Origin: Phymatolithon calcareum
Lineage: Eukaryota; Rhodophyta; Florideophyceae; Hapalidiales
Reading direction: 5' to 3'
Assembly: GCA_977006965.1 (NCBI GenBank)
Contig: OZ345379.1
Location: forward strand, 868,001 to 932,000
Length of the DNA: 64,000 nt
The translations under genes were made by a program, and so were the position numbers. Below are positions 1 through 10,970 of the stretch, in pieces (within the stretch, counting starts at the first letter, position 1; every line of letters begins with the position of its first letter). The notes below the pieces were generated by a model that saw only the letters and a list, made by a program, of their open reading frames with translations, did no database searches and was not told the DNA's origin.

Positions 1-144
1 GATGCCCCTGCTGATCAACGTATTTCTGATCCCACGGCGTCCAGATTAGAAATTAGGACTGTTAGAGACTTGCGCCGCGAAGATGATGGCGCTGTTTTTG
101 AACAGGATGTTGACAAGGAGCTGAACAGAGACGTCTTCATCTGA
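1..144 (+). CDS. Partial open frame, 3' end only, unknown product
   Basis: An open frame of 47 codons enters from the left edge and ends at TGA 142-144. The peptide is acidic and Arg-rich (for example RTVRDLRREDDG) with no domain I recognise. It could be the tail of a gene or of another transposon lying outside the window. The call rests only on an open frame at the edge, so confidence is low. Confidence 0.22.
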   Translation, partial: DAPADQRISDPTASRLEIRTVRDLRREDDGAVFEQDVDKELNRDVFI

Positions 145-159
145 GAATACTAGACATCA

Positions 160-600
160 TTTTTTCTATCTCTGGAGCTTCGCCAACACTTTATTTTATC
201 CACCAGACTGCTCTCTTCGAAACACAACAATTGTCACTCATACTTTTTTTTTGCCGTCTGACACTCCACTGTATCACTCTGTTCGACAATGCGCACAGTC
301 ATAAACATTGCTCTTGTTTGTTTGGGGTATGTCTCGCCATTGTCCCTCATATTGCACATGCGTCTTGATACAGTCCGTCCACTACATCGTAGGAGTAGAT
401 GCTCAACGGTCTCCTTGGTTCCCACAGAGCAGGCCTTGTACATAGGTTCGTAATCAACCGAACTACCTTGAAAACCTGTCACCAGCGAGCAACATTCTGC
501 GGCAAGCTGTTTAAGGGTAGTTGTAGGACAATAGTCCTAATCTTGGGATTTTTTACCTTTTACGTTAAGGTTTTTCCCAAACATACATTTTACTTATAGT
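160..600 (-). pseudogene. LINE 3'-end fragment (C-terminal zinc-ribbon-like motif)
   Basis: The minus-strand frame at 482-234 contains KACSVGTKETVEHLLLRC. This resembles the C-x2-C-x(n)-ET-EH-LL-x-C motif found after the reverse transcriptase of many non-LTR retrotransposons, which probably binds nucleic acid. The first cysteine of the usual pair appears to be Tyr. No RT domain is present here, so this is a short tail fragment. The assignment is from motif resemblance only. Confidence 0.5.
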
Positions 601-698
601 ACGGTCTGTAAGCATTATTCGTCTGCTAAGCCCCGTATATATCTTGGTGCGGCGACGGCCTTCTCAATAAACTCAGCAAGCTAGCTTGGCTATGCTCC

Positions 699-939
699 AG
701 ACTCCTTCCTCTCCGATCTCTATCATCTCCGAGTCGGACGGTCGCCATTGTTCCGTGTATCCACTAGCGTCAGTCGTCCCCTTTTACTTTGTTAGTTTGT
801 TTTGTTTTTTGGTTTGCTCCTGCACACGATACGGGTGGTCCTACAAGCCGCCGTAGTAACGTCTCGTGTTACCATCTGATCTACCAGACGGGGATCCGAA
901 CGTCCCGAGGTTCACCTCCACTCTGGAGTTTCTCCTACA
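699..939 (+). repeat. 5' LTR remnant of gypsy element
   Basis: These 241 bases match 8349-8590 in direct orientation, by eye at roughly 85-90 percent. The shared block runs from AGACTCCTTCC to CCTACA, so the 3' end has the usual CA. The 5' end does not start with TG and the match stops abruptly at 699, so the outer part of the LTR is lost or replaced in one copy. A TGG three bases after the LTR (943-945) could be the start of a tRNA primer-binding site. Confidence 0.7.
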
Positions 940-1082
940 AACTGGTCTTCCGACCTAGAAAGTCATACTTTGTGTGACTTTCGCTTGAACTTTCAAGAGG
1001 CATCTTTGCGGGAAATCCCCTCTCGGGTCACTTTTATTTTGATACACAAGTGATCAGCAGGTTGACCACCAACAGTACCGCA

Positions 1083-3010
1083 GAATCGAAATGGCGCTGA
1101 CTTCCAGCCAAGCCAAAGCGAAGGCCCGAGAGTCGAAGCCCTCGGGGAGCAGGAATTCGTCTCCTCGTAACAGCTCTCCCAGAAAATGATCTGGACCCAA
1201 GGAAACTGGGACCATAAAAGCCAATCCCGATCCGGAGAAATCCGACCCCGGTCTTCGCCGCAGCAAACGTAACTGCGACGTTCGCCGTAGCGGAAAAGTT
1301 CTCAGCGAAAACGGGGACGGCTATTCCAACATAGGAAGAACGACCAATGGTGACGGCTCCATGTCGCAAGTCACTCGTGCGTCCGCTGCTCGACCTCCGG
1401 TCTCCGGAAAAGTCCAGAAGCCCGATATTGATGTCAACGAGCCGCATTATATACTTGGATTAGAGCGATTGGTCAATCTCGAGCTCGGCCCTGTACGAAA
1501 AAAATCGAGAAGCTGGAGGCCGATATGGAGTCCTTATCCTACAGAGTGGCAGAATGCCAAGTGGCGGTAGCCGATGGCTCAACTCTGCAGAAACAAGTGC
1601 AGGAATCTCTAGAAGCCGCAAAGGTGTTTCGAGACTCTGTCAGACATCAAGAAGGCAGGATGGAGCTCATCGAGGAGCACCTGGCGGTACTGGACCAATA
1701 CGCCGGGCTAACACGAGCCGCTGCCGACACTGGAATTAACGCAAACCGAGAACAACAGAGGGCAGGTGACCGTCCTCAGGATGCTGACCTAGACAGTAAG
1801 GCATTCTCCCCAAAGGGAGATCTCGTATCATACCGTCCAAAAAAGCCGAACAGAACCCGATCTTCTCGTCGTCGGCATGATGTGGATCCGGAGGACAGTT
1901 AATCCGATTCGGACTCTTCTTTCAACAGCAGTTCCGGTAATTTCAACGGTTCCGACGACGGGAAGCACGTGTCGAGAAGAGAGAAGCACACCTCCAGGAA
2001 AGTGGCAATGATCGCCAAGAGGGGACCGAAGCATAAAGGCCTCAAATTCTTTCGAGCTCACGATTTTCGGTTCACCGAAGCACTCTCGTAGCGATCATAC
2101 CGTTTGGACAATCTGGCACAATAGCGTCGGTCCCGAGATACTGCCAAAGTGAAAGACAAACTCAAGCGACTGGGTCTGAGGCTGGAAAAGTACCCTTTCG
2201 ACGGGTCAGATCTGATACTCGTCCTGTCTTTTCTCGCCAAGCACGTGTGAGAGGCCAACATTCTAGATATGAGCGAAGCACAGGATTATCTGGTTTTGCC
2301 ACATTTCCTGAAACGATTCGCCCTGAACCAGTTCGAGTCCGTACGCGACACGTCTACATCTACGTGCGGAGGTGTTCCGTGCTGGCCAGAAGCAATACAA
2401 TATCTACTTCGATCTTACGCCACCGCGGGTGCCATACAATCTGGACTGTTCGACCTCCGTGGCATCCGGAAAATGGAAGGAGTGGACGAGCCGGACTACT
2501 GCAATCGCCTCGATGACGCTTACCGTCGCGTCGGAAATGTCTTCGCTTTCGACAAGAAATGCACATTTTCGAAGCCGGTCTCGTTCGCTAAACTCGGTCA
2601 TTAGTATCCCGCCACCGCAAAACCAATAGGCGAATCTCCTTTTTGGAGCTGGTGCAGTTTGCCCACTTTGAGGACATGGCGCATCGTGCCCGCATCAAGC
2701 TCAAGGGGAAACATCCGTCCATTATTCGGGGGAAACCGAAGGCCCTCCTGGCAGAAGACGTCCAGTCGACAAGTGATGTCTCGCTCGACCTAATCCACCA
2801 TGACGGTGGAAGCGGCCAAGCACTCTTCCTTGGGGAGGGTACTATTCCAGTAACTACTACTCCCTTCCGACGACAGATTATTCCTCCAGTGCGGACATCG
2901 AGTTCTCCACTCATGCGCAGGGTCCAGAGGCGGTTATACTGGCTTCGACTCGAAAGTTCGCCCGAACACGCTGGATAGCGGCGCCTCGAATCTCCGCGGG
3001 GCCTACGAAA
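1083..3010 (+). pseudogene. gag: gypsy gag region, broken
   Basis: A start at about 1090 opens a basic, Ser-rich N-terminus. The reading then shifts between frames (1361-1570, 1525-1902, 2269-2604, 2643-2978). The segment around 1600-1720 looks helical and charged, and the one around 2380-2540 resembles a gag capsid core (PDYCNRLDDAYRRVGNVF). A zinc knuckle was not found. In an intact element this protein would form the particle that packages element RNA. Stops and frameshifts make it non-functional. Confidence 0.5.
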
Positions 3011-3559
3011 ATTGGTTCCGGGTCTCGTCCCGGATGGGTCATACCAGAAGGTCACTCTGATGCCCAAGTCGCTACATCAAGACCTGAATCCCCCTACGCA
3101 TCCCCCCGGAATGATTTGATTTGCTAGATCTGTTATGTCCACGGACTTATAGCCTCGAATTGTTGTCTCCCTTTGCGGGAAAAGTAGTCAAATTGTCGAA
3201 AATTTTGAGCGATTGTCCGATGGGACAAAAAAGCGAGGTACTGTTGCGGTTTATGAAGTCGTAAAAGATAGGCTAACGCCGACACCCCCAACGTCGGAAA
3301 AGGCCCCACAACTGTCCGCGGCCGAATCAAAAAACTAGACAGGGGGCACTACAGACTGACGGAAAAACTGGGGACATCAGATCCCCATGTTCTCCAGAGG
3401 AGCACCGGCATCAGCCCGGAGTCAAAATTCACTCTCGAAGAGCAGCGATCATTCCCAACGGGAATGTCGCACACGAGGACACCGCTGTACGCAGGCCTTC
3501 GCGGCGTGTGGGATCTCTTCTGTTTTCGGATGCGGTTTGCGTCATGGCGAGGCGCAAAT

Positions 3560-3990
3560 ACATGATTTACGCATTCGTCGGGCCCAACCCGCAGCGCTTG
3601 GCCCGATAGCTTGTTGTACTGGACACGGGGGCGGAACCCAATTCCAGTCGGGAAACGGAAGTCCCGCCCGGCGTACTCAGGTCCCTACTAGAAGCCGGCC
3701 CTCTCCCGGACATTGGGACGCTAATGGGGGTCTACTCCGGATGAGAGGGTCTTTGCGAATAACAAACCGAATCGCGCTCGTTAACTTCATCGTTTGCGAT
3801 CGACTGACGGCACTCGCTATTTTAGGAGCCGACTTCTGCGATAAGTTCCTTGAATCGATTCGTTCTCGGAAGAAGCAGGTGGAGCTCGCCGACCGCACAC
3901 TGATACCTATCACACGACGGATGTTGGAACGGCCACCTTCTGCGCCACCTCTTCCAGCTGAGCAGGAGTATGCAAAAGACGCCGGTCGTC
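3560..3990 (+). pseudogene. gypsy retropepsin (aspartic protease) remnant
   Basis: A plus-strand frame near 3610-3640 reads VVLDTGAEPNSSRE, with the DTGA catalytic motif. A second frame further on reads AILGADFCDKF, the usual C-terminal ILG-x-DF motif of gypsy proteases. The two motifs are in different frames, so at least one frameshift separates them. The protease would cleave the gag-pol polyprotein. It is followed by a linker that runs to about 4135, where continuity with a normal pol is lost. Confidence 0.65.
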
Positions 3991-4139
3991 CGTCACCGAA
4001 ATTACGCGCTGCGCGTGATGCAGTTCTGAAGCTAGGATCTCATTCCTGGGATATAATAAAAAAAGAGAGCACCGGCCTCGTGGTACTACAGCCGCTACCA
4101 AAACCTTACGAAACCTACTGTAGTAGTATGGATGGGTGG

Positions 4140-4564
4140 CCCTGAGGCCTTGCTTTTCCCCCACCATTACAGCCCACATGGGCTTACACGCTGTGCCCTC
4201 GACTCCGTCGTCCCCTCCGTTTAGGTTTATTTCTAGTATGATAAGACCGATTTGGTAATATATGGCGGGCTTTCGGCCGCCGGCCCTCAATAAAAGGGGC
4301 AACCCGTGTTTGGTCCAGATCGACCGTTTTCAGTTCCAACCTTCGCGGACCTTTCGCCTCAGGGAAGGCCTCGCGTACGACCTCGACTCTACGCCGTCGG
4401 TCGAGCCTCGGTCCTAGGACCCTCGCCCCTGTGTCTGCGTACGGACGCTGGTGTCCTCTTGCGATTGGACCCCAAGTCCGTGTGTGTGTTTTGTTGTTTG
4501 CTCTGCCACTATCCTCCATCGGGAGAGACCAATCGCTGGAGCCTTGCACGGCCTCAACGGCCAA
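4140..4564 (-). pseudogene. Possible inverted piece of gypsy RT N-terminal region
   Basis: On the minus strand, opposite to the rest of the element, one frame reads GRRPKARHI and an overlapping one reads DDGVEGTACKPMWAVM followed by VGEKQGLR. Both resemble the start of gypsy RT (xYRxGPKxREI, then xGVIEPxxSPWAxPVVLVxKKDGxLRF). No matching RT is seen on the plus strand between the protease linker and RNase H. An internal inversion would explain this. The similarity is partial, and chance on the antisense strand cannot be excluded. Confidence 0.35.
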
Positions 4565-4649
4565 CCGTTCCCGAACTACTTAGAGGCGTCGATCCGCCGA
4601 TCTACGCTACCACACCTACGGTACTTTCATTCCAAACGAGATAGCGTCG

Positions 4650-5204
4650 GTGGCCCCAGGGGAAAGATTGAAGATCCTGGTCGCAAATATTTCCAGATTT
4701 AAGAGACGTCTATCTAAGAACCAAGTAATTGAGATTGTTTTACCCCAACCTACAGCTGTTTTTCGGAGTCACATATCCATCGGGGAAGTTCTCGGTGTCA
4801 TTACTCGACCTCGTAAAGGGAGTGTCTCGCGTTGGTGTGGGTCGTTGCGACATTATCTACAAGGAACGCACTTCACCGTGCACACAGACCACGCGTCTCT
4901 CCACTGGCTTCTCGAACTGGCTGAGCCTGCGGGAAGACTCATGCGTTGGAGACTCCGGCATTCGGAATTTGATTTCGAGGTGCGGTACAAAAAGGGAAAA
5001 GAGAATACCCAGGCCGATGCGCTCTCTCGACAAAAGACAGATAGGGAGACAAAGGTTGAAATTGACGAAGAAATCCCGTGCTCTCTCGCGTGCGTCGAAA
5101 TTGATGCCCATTCCATCACCGAGCTCGATGATCAATGGCACGATACGTTCGCGTTACAAGACTACAATCGCTCAGGGGAGACACTCTCCCCGATCTCTAG
5201 ATAG
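4650..5204 (+). pseudogene. gypsy RNase H domain and linker
   Basis: A 184-codon open frame contains HYLQGTHFTVHTDHASLHWL and, later, FEVRYKKGKENTQADALSRQ. These are the signature motifs of gypsy RNase H, with the catalytic Asp in TDH and the Asp of ADALSR. The N-terminal part is poorly conserved, as expected if the fingers and palm of RT are missing upstream. The frame ends at a stop at 5202-5204 and the linker continues in another frame to the integrase. RNase H would remove the RNA strand during reverse transcription. Confidence 0.8.
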
Positions 5205-5269
5205 AAACTCGTGTGCGAGCAGATATCCAATATCTTGTGCGCGAATATCCGCCAGCCTAAATGGGTGGG

Positions 5270-6423
5270 AGGAATTACCGTTTTCCCTAGATGAAAAAAG
5301 AGTTTTAACTCGCCTGGTTAATGAGTCTCCCCAAATCGTAATACCAAAGACGCTGAAGGCACGTATTCTTCACCTGAGCCACTATCCACCAATACCTGGG
5401 CATCCCGGCGGGATAAAAATGTACTATTCTCTCAGAAATAACTTCTACTGGCCGGCATTACGAATGGATTGCCGCGCCAAATAGCGAAACTGTTCAACTT
5501 GCGCAGAGAACCGTGTCGGACTTCGGAGAAACGCTAAGCTGATGAAACTTTTCCCTGCTTCGCGTTTGCTCCAGTTTGTGGAAATAGATATCCTCGGGAA
5601 GTTAATCAAAAATCTCCATGGGAACAAGTTCCTGCTGGTGGTAACAGACAGGTACTCGAAGCTTGTGCGAACTCTTCTTTTAGCGAAAATTACGGCAATC
5701 GAAGTAGTGAAAGCGTTCGTACAGCACTGGGTTTTTGTTTACGGACCATCTCTTTCGCTCATGTCCGACAGCGGAAAGCATTTCGCGGCACGGAATTTTC
5801 ATGAAATGATCAGCATGTCTGTATCCTTCTCGGTATCGACGATGACGTTTCATCCTCAGTACAACAGTCAAATGGAAAAGTTCAGTCGGATCATACTCCA
5901 CGCGATACGGCAATATGTAACTGATCATCCCGGAGACTGTGACCTCTTTTTGGAGGCCGTTACGTATGCCTATAACACTCAAGCGAATCGGGTGACCAAG
6001 TTTTCGCCTTTCGAGCCAGTACTCTCTCGGCCACCAAACCCGCTCGCACTCCAAATACGACCGAAAATCGACACATGAAGCAACAAGGCGCAATTCCACA
6101 CGAAGTGGTTATCCTGTCTGTCAAAAATGTTCCAAACCGCCTCGGAGGAATCAAAGAAGGAAGAACCCAGATACAAGAAGTATTTTAACCGCCGAGTTCG
6201 CCAACCTAGAAAAGAAATAACGCTAGGATCTTTCGCTTTCGTTCGACAAGAGTACGTCAATTCAAAGAAGGAAATGAAGTATAAGATTTCTCCGGTAGCG
6301 AACCGTCCGTATCGTGTTATAAGCGTGCAGGATGCTACGGTAGTAGTCACATGGATCGTTAGCATGAACGTGTTTCATGTGACTGCATTGCGCAAGCCGC
6401 ATCTCCACCGAATCACGTCGTAG
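5270..6423 (+). pseudogene. gypsy integrase, broken
   Basis: The zinc-binding part (HLSHYPPIPGHPGG, then CSTCAEN) spans about 5368-5515 and is interrupted by TAG at 5482-5484. The catalytic core follows in the same frame (5542-6078): Asp in VEIDILGK, Asp in SLMSDSGKHF and Glu in SQMEKFSR form the D,D-35-E triad. After a frameshift, 6127-6423 holds the C-terminal region with SPVANRPYRVISVQ, which fits the GPY/F-like module. The enzyme would insert element cDNA into the genome. The core triad survives, but stops and shifts make it inactive. Confidence 0.85.
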
Positions 6424-6854
6424 CGACTCCTAAACAATATCCAAGAGACCTCCTAGGGGGAAGCACGGCATCGACGGACCGGGAAGATTCGGTAGACGCC
6501 GAAGACCTTAAGTTGCAGGGAATACTACACCATTGAAGCCTCTCACGCAACGAGTCACGGAATTGTTTCCACAAAATTCGACACGGGCCCCGCAAATCAT
6601 CCAAACAGGATTTTCCGCGTTGGAAAAAGGCATCGCTTCGGTCAATCGCTCAACTACACCGAGGCCAGCGCAGCGGCGGTCATCCAAGGCTGGAAAATCA
6701 TCGGCGGAATCCAGTTCCAATCGGGCAGAGCAAAGCAATCCGCAAGGTATCAATTCGTGAGCCTCCGAAGTCTGAATATATCACCAGTAATCCCATGAAA
6801 GCCCCGTGTACACCGAGAAATAATGCACCGTCCAAAGTGGAAATTCATGCCGAA

Positions 6855-7040
6855 GCGAGGCCAAGGAGTGTTCGAGATGGATGTCATCGACCGTATTGCA
6901 GATGAACGCATTGATTGTGAATGTCGAAGGTGGTAACTGATGCTGTGGTAGGGCAAACCGGCAAGTAACGCGACTTGGGAAACCACGGGCAATTTGTCGA
7001 GAAACCATATCATATCCTTTTGGAAAGATGGAAGCAAGCC
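6855..7040 (+). pseudogene. Chromodomain at the end of gypsy pol
   Basis: A plus-strand frame reads GVFEMDVIDRIADERID and then, past two stop codons, GKPASNATWETTGNLSRN. This matches the chromodomain pattern (aromatic-x-V-E-x-I-x-x-x-R, then W-x-G-x-P-x-x-x-x-T-W-E-x-x-x-N-L). Its position just after the integrase is diagnostic of chromoviruses, where it guides integration to modified chromatin. The two in-frame stops (one before LML, one before GKP) show that it is dead. Confidence 0.7.
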
Positions 7041-8348
7041 CCACAGAGTGGTTTGGACGAAGCGCTCGTCGAATAACTCCTGAAAAGGAAGGAAAGAAAA
7101 ATGAGAAGAAGAAACGATGAGGGAAAGAAGATGGAACATGGTCGGTAACACATGAAGTGATGTTTTATTGTGATTCTCGAGCAACGATGGGTTAATGCGA
7201 ATAGTGCGTCCCGTATTAGGTTGAGGCGTCCTAAACAGCCTGCTGCGAGTCGTATTGCGCCGCTGCCCCTGGACAATGTTCACGCAGTTGCTTAAGCATG
7301 ATTGATTCATCGCGCCTCGCATCTTAAAAGATGTAATCCACCACACTCGGGATATTCCGTCACGGAAAGTGATCGTGCTGCGAACGATGCAATTTACGTA
7401 CATTTTGTTCCGGGGGAACTAATCGCCACGAAGTAGCCCGAAATCTCGAAAGCATAACACGGAGTGCCTCCGTACCGTCGTTACCCAAAGTGATAAGGAG
7501 ACGCAAGCTTTCCATATTGTGGATATGAGTAAGGGGTAAGTACCGAAGAATCCAGGATGAGTACGCGTAACGGATGAGGTGCACGGCCATCTCCACGGTG
7601 CAGTCCGCAATCATGAACTCCAAGAATCCGCTATCGGGATAGTTTTCAACAAGAATAAGGCAACGACCTACGTAGGAAAGAGGAGGTCCGTATTCTATCC
7701 ACTTCCCCCGACACACCTCGACGTGATGTGACCAGTCGGGAATCTTCAAATAGCGCGATTCGTGCGCTGTGTGTTCAAAGTGCCCGCTTTCGACAGACTA
7801 GAACGGGATTAGATAATTGACTGTGCTTCACATTTTCCTCTCCGGGTGTATCCTCCATTTCGTCGCCGATTTCAAAGGAGCTATGTTCGGATCAGGAAAG
7901 TTGGCGAGTAGGCATGGATTGCGCCCGTTGAATGAGACGACATATTGCTGTGCAACTGGAACCCCGTCGCAGTCCTTGGGACACGGATGCACATGCCAAG
8001 GCGTCCCCGCCGGGAGGGTCATACCAGCCCCCATTTCAGACCCACGGCGATTTACCGGCAAATCAGGAACAGTGGGTGTATCTTCCAGTCTTCGAAGCTC
8101 GTCATGAAGCGGGAAAGACATCCAGGAAGGCAATTGTCGCGAGTGAACCCGTCAAGTAACTCCACATTGGACACGATTTTGGCTGAAACCATGGCGCATC
8201 ATGGAACAAGTCAGCGGTTTTGTACGCGTCTCCGTCATCCCACAGGGGTGCCGCGCAGGCATCAGTATCCATCGCTGAAGAAGTTTTCCAGCATCACGGA
8301 CGGGACCCGTGTCAAGGAACGTCGGGAACCTGGTCGTAGGCTTACTCG
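7041..8348. other. Region between chromodomain and 3' LTR, no clear gene
   Basis: This would be the 3' part of the gypsy element. A purine-rich run occurs at about 7080-7135. The longest open frames lie on the minus strand (7749-7360, 129 aa, and 7403-6750, 217 aa). I see no recognisable domain, and they may be antisense shadows. No clear polypurine tract sits immediately before the 3' LTR. Confidence 0.4.
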
Positions 8349-8590
8349 AGACTCCTTCCTCTCCGATCTCTATCATCTCCGAGTCGGACGGTCGCCATTG
8401 TTCCATGTATCTACTATCGTCAGTCGCCCCGTTCTACTTTCTTTATTTGTTTTGGTTTTTTGTTTTGCTCCTGCACACGATACTGAAGGTCCTACAAGCC
8501 GCCGTAGTAAGGTCTCATGCTTTTATCTGATCTAACGGACGGGGATCCGAACGTCCCAAGGTTCACCTCCGCTCTAGAGTTTGTCCTACA
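8349..8590 (+). repeat. 3' LTR remnant of gypsy element
   Basis: This direct copy of 699-939 ends in CCTACA. It shares the block with the T-rich tract and the GGGGATCCGAACGTCC core. The sequence left of 8349 does not match the sequence left of 699, so the LTR start is not resolved. Confidence 0.7.
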
Positions 8591-8867
8591 GTAGTTGCAG
8601 CGGTCCTGTGCTTTATATTGAGCTCTGGGGGTAGGAACTGATTTCTACTTAGCTTTGTCGAATGGTGCGGTTTGATGATGCAACGCGAAGCTTCTAGGGC
8701 TAAGAGTCTATTTTGATGTGACACCAGACTTGACTCCGCGATGCCTCGTCGAGCAATGTCTTCCGCTTATGCGTTCTCAGGGAGACAAGAGTTTCTTGGG
8801 ATCCAAATTGCTTCTGTGGTGATCATGTCATCCTTCAGCTTTTCCATAGCATCCCACAGCTTTCTCG

Positions 8868-9586
8868 TCATCTCCCGGAACATCCGTAGTTGTCCGGCCA
8901 GCGCATCCAGGGACTCATGTTGTCGACAAACCAGCGAATAAGTTTTGCACTTGGGATTTGCGGTTGTTCTATGGCCTCGAAAGCTCGGACAACCGCGAAT
9001 ATTTCGGCATCGAACAATGTTTTATCCCTGCGCAAGACTAAGATGTCCTTGCCGTCGACCTGATCAAGTATGCTTCGGTACATATCGAGCGTGTCACCGT
9101 CTTCGACGCAGATATTTATCCGTACTTTGGAGCTGGTGGAAACCGTAGGATAGGCGTGTATGTCTCCATCTTTGTGCATTAGTAGGATTTCTGGTGGTTT
9201 CCGATGTTAGAACTCAAACTTTCGGACAGCCTGATGCCTTCTATGATGGTCGGAGATGCCTATGATGACCGTGGCAGTGTATCGTCAGTCTTCCCATTGT
9301 ACCGAGACTCTTTTTCGATTAGACTCTCGAGCGATGCGTCCGATAGTTTTCCAAGGCTACTGTCCTTCGGAATTTCGATATACGCAGGGTGCGCGTTACT
9401 CATTGCCCTGATAAAGCATTCATATGTCGACCGTTTTTCCGCCTCATCCGCCTTTGCTAAGATTGACGTGTAGACCATTAAAAACCTTTCAGACGAGCGG
9501 TCCTGCTGGGTAGGACTGTAGAGAAAGTCCGTGGCCATGAAAGAATTCCTTTCGAGACAAGGAGTTCGGCGCTTGAGTCGCGCCAT
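8868..9586 (-). pseudogene. LINE connection region and RNase H fragment
   Basis: Frames 9586-9260 (108 aa) and 9179-8868 (103 aa) follow the RT. The second contains FDAEIFAVVRAFEAI and IRWFVDN, matching the xAExxAIxxAL and xxDN motifs of LINE RNase H. The first has a helical, charged composition and no known domain. The RNase H would remove template RNA after cDNA synthesis. Confidence 0.6.
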
Positions 9587-10049
9587 GAAACTGGCAGCCG
9601 TTTCTAAGGATTGGTGCGGTCATTAGATGATTTACCAACGGGTGCTTATGAACAAATACGAAGAGCCTTCTCCATGACTATAGCCGCCTCTTGCTCGAAA
9701 AGGTGCCGCAGAGTCTGTATGCGGGTAAGCCTGTGTAGACTCGGAATCCTCGTTGGTTTCAAAAAGCCACGGGATACACGTGCAGCCTCAATTCGCGCGA
9801 CTTATACTTGCCGAATATGTGTCTCTCACCCATTGACCGCATACGATGATGATGCAACGTAGAGCGCAATCGGCTCGCAGTAGCGTTTTCGGAAAGCCTC
9901 TATTGCGGCCTCGTCCGCTCCCCAACTCGTTCTGCATAGTGCCCGAATGAATCTGGTCTGAACATGAGTTTCCACGACACTTCTTGCAGCTCAGCTCCCT
10001 GTCGAAATGTACGCATAGAAACTTGTAGTCGGTATCTTCTTGTATGGAT

Positions 10050-10700
10050 TCTCTCTCAGTAGCCACTGAACAGCTGGCTATGATTTAGGGACACTTCCCG
10101 CCAGCCGCAAAACCTAACACTTTGCATTTTGTTGCGCTGACCTTGATTCGAAGCTTTTTGAAAAAGCTGGAAAGTGCACCCGCCGCTTGATTGAGTGTCG
10201 AGGTGACGTCGTCCTATCTGAGACCTACCAAAAGAAAGCTTGTGTCGTCGAAAAAGCTGAATTGTACCAAATCTTCGACATTGATATCCGGATCCATAAC
10301 GTAAATGTTCCAGAGGCTTGCTGACAGTAAGCTTCCTTGTGACAAGCCACATCCTATTACCCATGATCTTCCATCGGCTCCGTTCAGCGACCTTAAGCTC
10401 AGCGGTCCGACATGTAAGCTCTCATCCAGCATAGCATATTTGATGAACAAGCGAGGCTTCCCATTCTTGCTCCGAGTGCAGGCAATACCACGCAGGCTTA
10501 AGCCGCGCTGAAGTCGACGAAAAGGGCAGCGCATTTCTGTCGGCGGGAAGAGGAATCTGCCATGCGTTGCGCCATAGCGGCGATGTCAAAAAGAATCCGA
10601 CACCACATGGGTCAGAATAGACCAGGAGAATCAAAGAGCGGAAGAGACTCGAAAGGAGGAAAGACAAAACGGGTAACCCCCCCAAAACTTCAAGCAAACA
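10050..10700 (-). pseudogene. LINE reverse transcriptase fragment
   Basis: Frames at 10697-10422, 10534-10214 and 10364-10056 overlap in a way that indicates frameshifts. The palm motifs are visible as GCGLSQGSLLSASLWNIYV (motif B, normally xGxPQGSxLSPxLF) and FSFFDDTSFLL (motif C, normally xYADD, here FFDD). Downstream, IKVSATKCKVLGF matches the RT motif D region. The enzyme would copy element RNA at a nicked target. Altered catalytic residues and shifts show decay. Confidence 0.7.
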
Positions 10701-10970
10701 GAATTAGCGTAGAGGTATCGGGGTCGTCATCACGCGGCGAACTTCGAAGGAAAAAGGGAATCTTGATTTCGATTGTCGTCGTGTCGGCTTTTCGGCTCGA
10801 CATATCGCTCCAAAACGTCTATCAGAAATCCGAAGAACTTCCATCTTCCGTAATTTAGATGAAGGAATTAACTGTCTTATACAGTACAAACGAGTCGAAA
10901 AGCAGCGCATGAAGACGCGAGACATGATTCGCTTCTGGCCAGATAGGCCATCTACTACGAGCACCATGAC

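Larger units (their letters stand above)
699..8590 (+). mobile_element. Ty3/gypsy chromovirus relic
   Basis: Between two direct repeats lie, in order, gag-like frames, a retropepsin DTGA motif, RNase H, integrase and a chromodomain. This is the domain order of Ty3/gypsy chromoviruses. The element is dead: stops and frameshifts occur throughout, no YxDD reverse transcriptase core is found on the plus strand, and a segment of the RT region seems inverted. The LTRs differ at many positions, so the insertion is old. I could not define a target-site duplication because the left LTR boundary is unclear. Confidence 0.8.
8700..10970 (-). mobile_element. LINE (non-LTR retrotransposon) relic with RT and RNase H
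   Basis: Reading leftwards, the region contains RT pieces, a spacer and a C-terminal RNase H, as in the I/R1/LOA-like groups of LINEs that carry RNase H. It abuts the gypsy 3' LTR end at 8590. The 5' part, with endonuclease, is not identifiable above 10970. No target-site duplication or tail was found. It differs from the LINE at 43-47 kb, which shows no RNase H. Confidence 0.7.

Noticed and set aside
7360-7749. 129-aa minus-strand frame as a host gene
   Set aside because: It lies antisense inside the gypsy element and has no recognised domain, so it is more likely a shadow.
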